A stretch of 54,995 nt of DNA from an uncultured Lachnospiraceae bacterium (GTDB lineage Bacteria; Bacillota; Clostridia; Lachnospirales; Lachnospiraceae). Positions 16,156 to 24,237 of the stretch are shown here, piece by piece. Where the stretch lies: positions 1 through 54,995 of the forward strand of contig CAJTZH010000010.1 in assembly GCA_910584325.1 (NCBI GenBank), read 5' to 3'. The notes under the pieces were generated by a model. The model did no database searches, was not told the origin of the DNA, and saw only the letters and a list, made by a program, of their open reading frames with translations. The position numbers and the translations under genes are program-made. How positions within the stretch are numbered: position 1 is the stretch's first letter; the number at the start of each line of letters is the position of its first letter.

Positions 16156-18765
16156 TTATTTGCCATAGTAGGCTTTCAGATACATCTCTTTTAACTCGCT
16201 CATCAGCGGATATCTCGGATTTGCGCCTGTACACTGGTCGTCAAATGCCTGTTCAACCATCGCGTCGAGATTATCAAGGAAATACTTCTCATCTACGCCG
16301 TAATCCTTGATGGTCTTCTTAATTCCGACTCTTTCTTTGAGCTCCTCGATTGCCGTAATGAAATTCTCAAACTTCTCTTCGTCAGTTTTTCCTTTAATTC
16401 CAAGGAAATCAGCACATTCAACATATCTCTCAAGAGCATGTGGATACTGATACTGTGAGAATGTTCCCATCTTGGTCGGCACGTCTACCGCGTTAAATCT
16501 CATAACTTCTGTAATCAGAAGCGCGTTTGCAACGCCATGCGGTAAATGATGCCATGCGCCAAGCTTATGTGCCATAGAATGACATACGCCAAGGAATGCA
16601 TTTGCAAATGCCATACCGGCAAGTGTGGAAGCGTCTGCCATCTTCTCACGTGCAATCGCGTCTGCCGCACCATTTTCATAAGCGGACGGTAAATACTTAA
16701 ATATATTCTTCATAGCCTTTAACGCAAGACCATCCGTATAATCTGTCGCCATAATAGATGCGTACGCCTCTAACGCATGTGTCAGAGCGTCAATACCGGA
16801 TGCGGAAGTAAGTCCCTTTGGCTGGTTCATCATCATATCAGCGTCAATAATTGCCATCTTCGGAAGCAGTTCATAATCCGCAAGCGGATACTTATGACCC
16901 GTTCTGTCGTCTGTGATAACAGCAAACGGCGTAACTTCGGAACCAGTACCTGAAGATGTAGGAATTGCTACAAAATAAGCTTTTTCTCCCATCTTAGGGA
17001 ATGTATATACTCTCTTACGGATATCCATGAAGCGCATTGCCATATCCATAAAGTCTGCTTCCGGATGCTCATACATTACCCACATAATCTTGCCGGCATC
17101 CATAGCAGAACCGCCGCCGATTGCAATAATGCAGTCCGGTTCAAAGAGACGCATTGCTTTCGCGCCTTCTGTCGCACAGGTAAGATTCGGGTCCGGTGCA
17201 ACATCATAAAATGTTGTATGCTGAATGCCCATTGCATCCAGTTCATCTGTAATTGCCTTGGTATAACCGTTTTTATAAAGGAAAGAATCCGTAACAATAA
17301 ATGCCTTCTTCTTACCCATCGTTCCAAGTTCCTTTAAAGCTACAGGCAGACAGCCTTTCTTAAAGTAAACTTTCTCCGGTGCTCTAAACCACAACATGTT
17401 TTCTCTCCTCTCCGCAACTGTCTTAATATTAATCAAATGCTTAACGCCAACGTTCTCGGATACGGAGTTTCCGCCCCATGAACCACAGCCGAGCGTAAGA
17501 GACGGACTCATACCGAAATTATATAAATCACCAATACCGCCGTGTGAAGAAGGTGTATTAACAACAATACGGCAAGTTTTCATAGCCTCAGAAAACTTTG
17601 CAATCTTTTCCCTCTGTGTCGCTGTATTAATATAGAGAGAAGCGGTATGACCATAACCTCCGTCTGCCACCAGCCGCTCCGCTTTCGCAATAGCGTCATC
17701 GAAATCTTTTGCCTTATACATTGCAAGAACAGGAGATAATTTTTCGTGGGCAAATTCCTCCGAAATATCAACTGATTTTACCTCACCAATCAGAATCTTT
17801 GTATTCTCCGGTACTTCAAATCCTGCAAGTTTCGCGATTGTTACGGCTTTCTGACCAACTATTTTCGCATTCAGCGCGCCGTTTATTAAAATCGTATTGC
17901 GAAGCTTATCTGTCTCTGCCTTTGAACAAATATGACATCCTCTTGCGACAAACTCTTTCTTAACGTCATCATAAATCTTCTCGCTGACAATAACAGACTG
18001 CTCGGAAGCGCAAATCATACCATTATCAAATGTTTTAGAATGAATAACTGAGCTTACCGTCAAAAGAATATCTGCCGTTTCATCAATAATAACAGGCGTA
18101 TTACCCGCGCCTACGCCAAGCGCCGGTTTGCCGGAAGAGTATGCTGCTTTAACCATACCCGGTCCGCCCGTTGCAAGAATACAGTCCGCTTCTTTCATAA
18201 CTTCATTTGTAAGTTCGAGTGAAGGAACATCAATCCATCCGATAATGCCTTCCGGAGCGCCCGCTGCCACTGCTGCCTCTAAAACAACTTTTGCTGCGGC
18301 AATTGTAGATTTCTTAGCACGTGGATGCGGACTGATAATAATACCGTTTCTGGTCTTCAAACATAATAATGTCTTAAAAATTGCTGTTGATGTAGGGTTC
18401 GTTGTTGGAATGACCGCTGCGATTACGCCGATTGGTTCGGCAATCCTCGTAATACCCGCCGACTCATCCTTCTCAATCACGCCGCAGGTCTTGGTAGTTC
18501 TGTATGCGTTATAAATATACTCTGAAGCGTAGTGGTTTTTAATAACCTTATCTTCCACAATCCCCATACCTGTCTCTTCCACCGCCATCTTAGCGAGAGG
18601 AATCCTCTGCTTATTCGCTGCGATTGCCGCAGCCTTGAAAATCTCGTCAACCTGTTCCTGCGTATAGGCTGCGAACTTTTCCTGTGCTTCTCTAATTGCC
18701 TTCATCCTGGCAGTTAAAGCTTCAACTGTGTCAACAATTTCAGGAACCTGATTCATCTTACTCAT
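16156..18765 (-). CDS. adhE: bifunctional acetaldehyde-CoA / alcohol dehydrogenase
   Basis: An 869-residue fusion reducing acetyl-CoA to acetaldehyde and then ethanol with two NADH, the main ethanol branch of mixed-acid fermentation; AdhE assembles into filaments (spirosomes). The N-terminal aldehyde dehydrogenase (about 1-440) has catalytic Cys252 in GMICASEQS; the C-terminal iron alcohol dehydrogenase (about 465-869) has the NAD loop GGGSAMDAGK (550-559) and iron ligands Asp659, His663, His729 and His743. AGGAGG precedes ATG 18765. A consensus promoter and a probable Rex operator lie upstream, fitting control by the NADH/NAD ratio. Monocistronic with its own terminator. Confidence 0.98.
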   Translation of the reverse strand: MSKMNQVPEIVDTVEALTARMKAIREAQEKFAAYTQEQVDEIFKAAAIAANKQRIPLAKMAVEETGMGIVEDKVIKNHYASEYIYNAYRTTKTCGVIEKDESAGITRIAEPIGVIAAVIPTTNPTSTAIFKTLLCLKTRNGIIISPHPRAKKSTIAAAKVVLEAAVAAGAPEGIIGWIDVPSLELTNEVMKEADCILATGGPGMVKAAYSSGKPALGVGAGNTPVIIDETADILLTVSSVIHSKTFDNGMICASEQSVIVSEKIYDDVKKEFVARGCHICSKAETDKLRNTILINGALNAKIVGQKAVTIAKLAGFEVPENTKILIGEVKSVDISEEFAHEKLSPVLAMYKAKDFDDAIAKAERLVADGGYGHTASLYINTATQREKIAKFSEAMKTCRIVVNTPSSHGGIGDLYNFGMSPSLTLGCGSWGGNSVSENVGVKHLINIKTVAERRENMLWFRAPEKVYFKKGCLPVALKELGTMGKKKAFIVTDSFLYKNGYTKAITDELDAMGIQHTTFYDVAPDPNLTCATEGAKAMRLFEPDCIIAIGGGSAMDAGKIMWVMYEHPEADFMDMAMRFMDIRKRVYTFPKMGEKAYFVAIPTSSGTGSEVTPFAVITDDRTGHKYPLADYELLPKMAIIDADMMMNQPKGLTSASGIDALTHALEAYASIMATDYTDGLALKAMKNIFKYLPSAYENGAADAIAREKMADASTLAGMAFANAFLGVCHSMAHKLGAWHHLPHGVANALLITEVMRFNAVDVPTKMGTFSQYQYPHALERYVECADFLGIKGKTDEEKFENFITAIEELKERVGIKKTIKDYGVDEKYFLDNLDAMVEQAFDDQCTGANPRYPLMSELKEMYLKAYYGK

Positions 18766-18802
18766 GTTCTCCTCCTTAGCCGTTTTACGGAAAAAATTAA
18801 TA

Positions 18803-18820
18803 TTGATAATGTTTTAACAA
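18803..18820 (-). promoter_or_regulatory. probable Rex operator of adhE
   Basis: On the minus strand TTGTTAAAACATTATCAA, 17 of the 18 positions fitting the clostridial Rex consensus TTGTTAANNNNTTAACAA (one A-to-T change). It lies immediately downstream of the -10 box, over the expected transcription start, the place for a repressor released by high NADH. Confidence 0.7.
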
Positions 18821-18825
18821 TGTTT

Positions 18826-18854
18826 ATTTTATATGATATGTTTTTTGCTGTCAA
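18826..18854 (-). promoter_or_regulatory. sigma-A promoter of adhE
   Basis: On the minus strand a perfect TTGACA (18849-18854), 17-nt spacer, TAAAAT (18826-18831). Confidence 0.87.
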
Positions 18855-18949
18855 GTGTTTCCTTTTACAAAATCTATTTTTAGCGAATATGCACATAGCA
18901 TAATCAAACATTTACATTTTTTTGGCAATTTTATGAAAATCCTTTCCAT

Positions 18950-18978
18950 TTGCAAATATGCGCAATGTGTATTATAAT
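18950..18978 (+). promoter_or_regulatory. sigma-A promoter of serS
   Basis: TTGCAA (18950-18955), 17-nt spacer, TATAAT (18973-18978). The leader to the start codon is only about 40 nt, too short for a T-box. Confidence 0.85.
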
Positions 18979-19023
18979 TAAGGAAATTTGTATTCGCTGA
19001 CTATAATTCGGAGGTAAAAATAA

Positions 19024-20310
19024 ATGTTAGATATGAAATTCGTACGTGAAAATCCTGACATTGTAAAACAAAACATTAAAAATAAATTTCAGGATTCCAA
19101 ACTTCCTCTTGTGGACGAAGTAATTGCGCTTGACGCAGAAAGCCGCGCGACACAGACCGAAGCTGACGACATCAGGAGCCAGCGCAACAAACTGTCCAAA
19201 CAAATCGGCGCGTTAATGGCGCAGGGCAAAAAAGAAGAAGCTGAGGCAGTCAAGGCAAAAGTTGCCGCCAACGCAAGCCGTCTTGCCGAATTAGAGGTAA
19301 AAGAAACCGAACTTGCCGAAAAGGTCAAAAAAATTATGATGGTAATTCCAAACATTATTGACCCAAGCGTACCGATTGGTAAAGATGACAGTGAAAATGT
19401 AGAAGTGCAAAAATACGGTGAACCGGTTGTACCGGATTTTGAGATTCCATATCATACAGAAATTATGGAACAATTTAACGGTATTGATTTGGATGCAGCT
19501 GGAAAAGTTGCAGGTAACGGATTCTATTACCTGATGGGTGATATCGCAAGACTTCATTCCGCAGTTATCTCATATGCGCGTGATTTTATGATAAACCGAG
19601 GCTTCACTTACTGCGTACCTCCTTTCATGATTCGCAGCAATGTCGTAACAGGCGTAATGAGTTTTGCGGAAATGGATGCCATGATGTATAAGATTGAGGG
19701 CGAGGATTTATACTTAATCGGTACAAGCGAACATTCCATGATTGGAAAATATATTGACACGATTGTTAAGGAAGATACTCTTCCGCATACGCTTACCAGC
19801 TATTCTCCTTGCTTCCGTAAGGAAAAGGGCGCCCACGGCATCGAAGAGCGCGGTGTTTACCGTATTCATCAATTCGAAAAACAGGAGATGATTGTCATCT
19901 GCAAGCCGGAAGACAGCATGACATGGTTTGATAATTTATGGCAGAACACGGTTGATTTATTCCGCTCGCTCGACATCCCTGTCCGTACGTTAGAGTGCTG
20001 CTCCGGCGACCTTGCCGACCTGAAAGTGAAATCTGTTGATGTTGAAGCATGGTCACCAAGACAAAAGAAATATTTTGAAGTCGGAAGCTGTTCGAACCTT
20101 GGCGACGCGCAGGCAAGAAGACTTAAGATTCGTGTTGAAGGCAAGGACGGCAAAAAATATCTTGCGCACACATTGAATAATACTGTTGTTGCTCCTCCAA
20201 GAATGTTAATTGCATTTTTAGAGAATAACCTGAATGAAGACGGCTCTGTTAACATTCCTTCTCCGCTCAGACCATATATGGGAGGTATGGAGAAAATTGT
20301 TAAGAAGTAA
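19024..20310 (+). CDS. serS: seryl-tRNA synthetase
   Basis: A 428-residue class II aminoacyl-tRNA synthetase charging tRNA-Ser (and tRNA-Sec where present). The N-terminal long antiparallel coiled-coil arm that grips the tRNA variable arm spans about residues 30-105 (Lys/Ala/Glu rich). The catalytic core follows with motif 2 (SPCFRKEKGAHGIEERGVYR, residues about 260-279) and motif 3 near the C-terminus (NNTVVAPPRMLIAFLENN). GGAGG precedes ATG 19024. A DUF3881 gene follows 23 bases after its stop, probably in the same transcript. Confidence 0.98.
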   Translation: MLDMKFVRENPDIVKQNIKNKFQDSKLPLVDEVIALDAESRATQTEADDIRSQRNKLSKQIGALMAQGKKEEAEAVKAKVAANASRLAELEVKETELAEKVKKIMMVIPNIIDPSVPIGKDDSENVEVQKYGEPVVPDFEIPYHTEIMEQFNGIDLDAAGKVAGNGFYYLMGDIARLHSAVISYARDFMINRGFTYCVPPFMIRSNVVTGVMSFAEMDAMMYKIEGEDLYLIGTSEHSMIGKYIDTIVKEDTLPHTLTSYSPCFRKEKGAHGIEERGVYRIHQFEKQEMIVICKPEDSMTWFDNLWQNTVDLFRSLDIPVRTLECCSGDLADLKVKSVDVEAWSPRQKKYFEVGSCSNLGDAQARRLKIRVEGKDGKKYLAHTLNNTVVAPPRMLIAFLENNLNEDGSVNIPSPLRPYMGGMEKIVKK

Positions 20311-20333
20311 GCCCTCCGTAAAGGATTGATTTT

Positions 20334-21215
20334 ATGCATTCATTTTTAAGAACCGTGGGATTTTATACGGTACAGAATCCTACCCGGGAGAAAAAACTTC
20401 TCCGTAAAATAATTAAAGAAGCCGTCGCCGAAGGCAGAGTGAAATACACGTCAACCGGCATTGCGACTATTATGGCACCGTTTGGTGATGATTTTGGCGT
20501 CTGCGTCAAAGGAACGTTTAACGGAATTGATAAGTTTAAGATGGAATATTATTTTCCGTATCTTTTAAACGACGCTGCCGTTAATGTTGAAGACATCAGC
20601 ATTGAACGCCATGCAGATAAGGACTCTTATGCCGTTGTATGTGACGAAGTAAAAGCAGGTGTAACTCTCATTTTTTATTTGCAAAATATTGTTGATTACT
20701 ATGCTTTTAAGAAAAACCAGCGTTATGTCCGTCACTTGTACGGTCGTTCCGTCTGTTTGTCCGGTCTTTCAAATAACGGCACTATTTTGCTTCCGCTTGA
20801 CAAAAGCGATAAGCAGATTAAAAAAAGCAAGAAAGACACATCCGCACGCAATAATCTGATTGTTGCCGCCCGCAACGGCGACGAAGAAGCCATCGAGAGT
20901 CTGACAATTGAGGATTTGGATATATATTCCCAGATTTCCAGAAGAATTACGCGGGAGGACCTTTACTCCATCGTGGATACCACATTTATGCCTTACGGTG
21001 TGGAATGTGACCAATACTCCGTTATCGGTGAAATTCTGGAGCTGAAATCCAATGTGAATCCTTACACAAACGAAACTGTTTACACGATGGTTCTTGACTG
21101 TAACGACGTAATTCTCAAAATAGCCGTTAATCGTACCGATTTAATGGGTATACCGGAAATAGGAAGACGATTTAAAGGCAACCTGTGGATTAGCGCCCAT
21201 GTGAATTTTGAATAG
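20334..21215 (+). CDS. DUF3881 family protein
   Basis: A 293-residue soluble protein whose N-terminal sequence (HSFLRTVGFYTVQ) and overall pattern fit DUF3881, a family of unknown function found mainly in Lachnospiraceae. There is no signal peptide or membrane segment. A Lys-rich linker around residues 162-172 (DKQIKKSKKDTS) separates two likely domains; the C-terminal half ends with GRRFKGNLWISAHVNF, reminiscent of a small beta barrel. An AAGGA motif precedes the ATG, and the gene follows serS by 23 bases. No function can be given. Confidence 0.8.
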   Translation: MHSFLRTVGFYTVQNPTREKKLLRKIIKEAVAEGRVKYTSTGIATIMAPFGDDFGVCVKGTFNGIDKFKMEYYFPYLLNDAAVNVEDISIERHADKDSYAVVCDEVKAGVTLIFYLQNIVDYYAFKKNQRYVRHLYGRSVCLSGLSNNGTILLPLDKSDKQIKKSKKDTSARNNLIVAARNGDEEAIESLTIEDLDIYSQISRRITREDLYSIVDTTFMPYGVECDQYSVIGEILELKSNVNPYTNETVYTMVLDCNDVILKIAVNRTDLMGIPEIGRRFKGNLWISAHVNFE

Positions 21216-21231
21216 ATAATTAAATTAATAT

Positions 21232-21260
21232 TTGATTTTTTCTTTCTTTTGTATTATAAT
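21232..21260 (+). promoter_or_regulatory. sigma-A promoter of tRNA-Arg
   Basis: TTGATT (21232-21237), 17-nt spacer, TATAAT (21255-21260), about 30 nt before the tRNA 5' end. Confidence 0.8.
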
Positions 21261-21290
21261 GCAGAAAGCACATTAACTGTGTTTTCTTAT

Positions 21291-21362
21291 GCTTTCATAG
21301 TTAAATGGATATAACAGGCCCCTCCTAAGGGTCAATTGCAGGTTCGATTCCTGCTGGGAGCA
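21291..21362 (+). tRNA. tRNA-Arg (anticodon CCT)
   Basis: A 72-nt cloverleaf: acceptor GCTTTCA pairs with TGGGAGC (G-T pairs tolerated), anticodon loop CTCCTAA gives anticodon CCT, and the T-arm is GCAGGTTCGATTCCTGC. Discriminator base A; CCA is not encoded. It reads AGG codons. Confidence 0.95.
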
Positions 21363-21364
21363 TT

Positions 21365-21580
21365 TTACCACTCTTTTGTAATATCCGTCTTGACAAGATT
21401 GTATTTTCTTAGAAATTCGCTCATTTCTTTCTCATTTCGAATTACCATTATTTCTGTAAACCTGCCTGTATTGATGTCCTTAAACCCTGCAACCTGCTCT
21501 CCCGTACAGATACTGGAACGAATAACAGGTTTTTGGTTTTCTCTGTCAAATGCTGTTTCTCTCTTCTTTTTTCTAAACAT
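21365..21580 (-). CDS. small conserved hypothetical protein
   Basis: A 71-residue basic-start protein (MFRKKKRETAFDR) with no membrane segment or signal peptide. The middle part (VIRSSICTGEQVAGFKDINTGR) looks strand-rich and the C-terminus helical. GAGGGTC precedes the ATG at a suitable distance. It ends three bases from the tRNA-Arg gene on the other strand. A plus-strand reading frame covers the same bases but begins inside the tRNA and lacks a ribosome site. I recognise no family with known function. Confidence 0.65.
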   Translation of the reverse strand: MFRKKKRETAFDRENQKPVIRSSICTGEQVAGFKDINTGRFTEIMVIRNEKEMSEFLRKYNLVKTDITKEW

Positions 21581-21705
21581 AATCTGACCCTCTTTTCCAC
21601 TCCCGCCGCTTTCTTATAAACATTATATTATTTTCCCGACATTTCAACAAGAAATTTCCAATAATATATGTTATAATTTTATTATCTTGCCAAAAGGAGT
21701 ACATC

Positions 21706-22095
21706 ATGAAATCCGGATACCTTGAAAAACTATATTGCTGACGCAGACACACCCGCCCTTTTATTAAAAAGTTACGCAGACTGGTATAAATTACTGGATA
21801 CAGCCTGTGTAATCACAATACCCTTTATCGTCATTTCCGGAGCGACGGCACTGATATTTTATATAAAAATTGCAAAAATTCCGAATATACCACCGTTAAA
21901 ATGCGCGTCAGTGCAAACGGTATTCCTTTTTCCTAGCTGCGCCTTGTTATTTTTATGATATTGTTTTTTTACTATATTTTGTCAATAATACTTTCAGAGC
22001 TCGCTCCACATGAAGAGTATCAAAATTACATGGAACACGCTGCTGCCTACCGGGTTCCATACACGCCGGAATATAAATTAACAATATCTATATAA
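21706..22095 (+). pseudogene. frameshifted small membrane-protein gene
   Basis: AAGGAG precedes ATG 21706, but that frame stops after 11 codons. The next frame (from about 21722) continues with KNYIADADTPALLL and two hydrophobic segments to a stop at 21958; the first frame then reopens (after a TAG near 21936) with a third hydrophobic run and an acidic/aromatic tail (LAPHEEYQNYMEHAAAYR) to TAA at 22093-22095. Together they read as one protein of about 128 residues with three membrane segments, broken by a +1 shift near 21720 and a compensating shift near 21940. The family is not recognised. A sequencing error is an alternative. Confidence 0.5.
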
Positions 22096-22135
22096 CGCAT
22101 ACCAGAGCAAAACAATTAATTCGTGAGGCTTCTTG

Positions 22136-22164
22136 TTGTAGAACGATTGGTTTTATGCTATATT
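22136..22164 (+). promoter_or_regulatory. extended -10 promoter of MoxR operon
   Basis: TTGTAG (22136-22141), 17-nt spacer, TATATT (22159-22164) preceded by TGC, an extended -10. It lies about 100 nt upstream of the MoxR start and inside a longer in-frame extension, which argues against the longer start. Confidence 0.6.
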
Positions 22165-22266
22165 AGTTGTAGCATACCAAGTATTTACGACGAGTTTTTA
22201 ATTAAAAGCGGCATAAACAATCCAATACAGGGGTTATATCCCCGGAATTTTCAGGAGAACTATTTC

Positions 22267-23199
22267 ATGGCAGATATTAAAATATATTCCATTCAAAAGG
22301 AAGTATGTGAAGTCATTAAGGGTAAAGAAGATATTATTGAAAAAGTACTTGCAGTTATATTTGCGGGCGGTCATATTTTACTTGATGATATTCCGGGTGT
22401 CGGTAAAACAACGCTTGCTTTATCTATCGCCCGTTCTATGGCTCTGGATTACAAACGCGTTCAGTTTACTCCTGACGTTCTTCCAAGCGATATTGTAGGA
22501 TTTTCGATGTATAATAACACAACAAAAGAATTTGAATACCGTGAGGGCGCCGTATTCTGTAATCTTTTTCTTGCCGATGAGATTAACCGTACTTCTCCGA
22601 AAACGCAGTCGGCGCTTCTCGAGGCGATGGAAGAAGGAAATGTTACTGTAGATGGTGAAACGCACAAACTGCCTGCTCCCTTTACGGTCATTGCCACACA
22701 AAACCCTATTGGCTCCTCCGGCACCCAGCTGCTTCCGGAGTCACAACTTGACCGTTTTATGGTCTGCCTTTCCATGGGTTATCCGGGACATGCAGATTCG
22801 ATTCAGATATTAAGAAATGTCGTCAATCCTCCAATCAATGATGTTCATCCGATTATTTCGCCGGACGAGCTTATGTTTATCCGCCAATCGGTTGACGAAG
22901 TCTATGTCAGCGACTGTATCCTTGATTACATTACGACATTGGTTGAGTCAACAAGAACCAACGAATACATCTCCCTGGGTTCGAGTCCGCGCGGCGCCAT
23001 TAATTTATTAAAACTATCAAAAGCAATCAGTTTGATGCGTAATCACAACTATATTACACCGGAGGATATCAGATATGTATTTTGTGATGTCCTGCGCCAC
23101 AGAATACATCTTTCCAGTAAAGCAAAAGCTGAAGGTTTAAGCGCTGATGATATTTTGCTAAGTATTTTTCAGTCAATACCTGTACCGAAGGGAAATTAA
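22267..23199 (+). CDS. MoxR-family AAA+ ATPase
   Basis: A 310-residue AAA+ ATPase of the MoxR class, chaperone-like ATPases that usually act with a DUF58/VWA protein encoded next to them. Walker A is DIPGVGKTT (residues 41-49), Walker B LFLADEINRT, sensor 1 ATQNP, and an Arg-rich lid follows (SPRGAINLLKLSKA). I start at ATG 22267, with AGGAG upstream; the open frame extends 48 codons further but overlaps the promoter. The DUF58 gene starts directly after its stop codon. Confidence 0.92.
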   Translation: MADIKIYSIQKEVCEVIKGKEDIIEKVLAVIFAGGHILLDDIPGVGKTTLALSIARSMALDYKRVQFTPDVLPSDIVGFSMYNNTTKEFEYREGAVFCNLFLADEINRTSPKTQSALLEAMEEGNVTVDGETHKLPAPFTVIATQNPIGSSGTQLLPESQLDRFMVCLSMGYPGHADSIQILRNVVNPPINDVHPIISPDELMFIRQSVDEVYVSDCILDYITTLVESTRTNEYISLGSSPRGAINLLKLSKAISLMRNHNYITPEDIRYVFCDVLRHRIHLSSKAKAEGLSADDILLSIFQSIPVPKGN

Positions 23200-24237
23200 A
23201 TGAAACAGTCCAAGATAAGATTTTTTTCCATTATGACATATATTATGCTGTTGGTTATTAATACGTTTATGCTGTTTTTTTTAAGAAATTATTTTAATCT
23301 GATGTTTCTGGCAGCATTGATTATTGCACCCTTTTTTTCCTTTATTATTGGATTTTTTCTTTGCCGCACCGTTCAATTTTCTTTAAATTCAGCTTCTCTT
23401 GTGGAAAATCGACATAATGAATTTCAATTTAGTGTTCATGTGGACAACCCTTCTATTTTATTTACTAATAATTGTGTTGTTTTTATTACAGTTTCTAACG
23501 AACTTTTTGGAGAAAAAACGACCCACAGCATCAATATACCCATTAATCCCTTTATGGAATCAAAAGTCATTTATCCTGTAAAAAGCGCACATTGCGGAGT
23601 AATTTCAATTTCCGTCAATTCTGTCGTAATTTTTGATATATTTAATTTGTTTCGGTTTCATAAGAACATAAACGTCACTCGGGAAATTCCGGTTTTTCCG
23701 GACGAATCAATAATTGATAACACTTTTACCATGGATTTTTCACAAGGCTGCAATAACATGGACGAAAGTACCATTAAGGGTAACGACACCAGCGAAGTAT
23801 CAGAAATCCGTGAATATATTCCGGGAGACAAGCTTCAGAATATCCACTGGAAGCTGTCTGCCAAAAAAGATATTCTTATGGTCAAAGAACGGATGAGCCT
23901 GACTTCTACACAGCTTCTATTTTATATTGAACTCGCCGATTTAGAAAATGAAGCGCTGGATACTGTCTTGGATTACGCTTATGGTATTGGTACTTTTCTC
24001 TGTACCGAAAATAAACCATTTACATTTTTATGGTACAGTGTAAAGCGTCAGGAATGCCGCTCTCATTTTATACTTAACCTGGATGATTTAAGGGAATGCT
24101 TATGTGAAATTTTATATGAATCTCCCTTTGCCAATTATAAAGAGCTGCGCAGTCAGATACCGTTGATGTGCGGTCACGAAAACTTTATTACAATAGGTGC
24201 GGATTATGTTTTGGAAAAAGAAAAACAATCAGAATAA
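23200..24237 (+). CDS. DUF58 domain membrane protein
   Basis: A 345-residue protein with two N-terminal membrane helices (about 8-30 and 33-55), a beta-rich external region and the DUF58 core EYIPGDKLQNIHWKLSAKKD at about residues 205-224. DUF58 proteins accompany MoxR ATPases and transglutaminase-like proteins in many bacteria; the complex's role is not settled, with cell-envelope maturation proposed. The ATG abuts the MoxR stop codon with no gap, and its 3' end overlaps the transglutaminase gene by about 32 bases. Confidence 0.88.
   Translation: MKQSKIRFFSIMTYIMLLVINTFMLFFLRNYFNLMFLAALIIAPFFSFIIGFFLCRTVQFSLNSASLVENRHNEFQFSVHVDNPSILFTNNCVVFITVSNELFGEKTTHSINIPINPFMESKVIYPVKSAHCGVISISVNSVVIFDIFNLFRFHKNINVTREIPVFPDESIIDNTFTMDFSQGCNNMDESTIKGNDTSEVSEIREYIPGDKLQNIHWKLSAKKDILMVKERMSLTSTQLLFYIELADLENEALDTVLDYAYGIGTFLCTENKPFTFLWYSVKRQECRSHFILNLDDLRECLCEILYESPFANYKELRSQIPLMCGHENFITIGADYVLEKEKQSE

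Noticed and set aside
18979..19023. T-box leader in front of serS
   Set aside because: The leader from the consensus promoter is only about 40 nt, with no specifier stem or antiterminator.
21336..21587. Plus-strand reading frame over tRNA-Arg and the small minus-strand gene
   Set aside because: It begins inside the tRNA, has no ribosome site, and the minus-strand frame has one and a plausible protein composition.
22123..22266. 48-codon N-terminal extension of MoxR
   Set aside because: It overlaps the probable promoter, adds a non-family sequence, and ATG 22267 has AGGAG.
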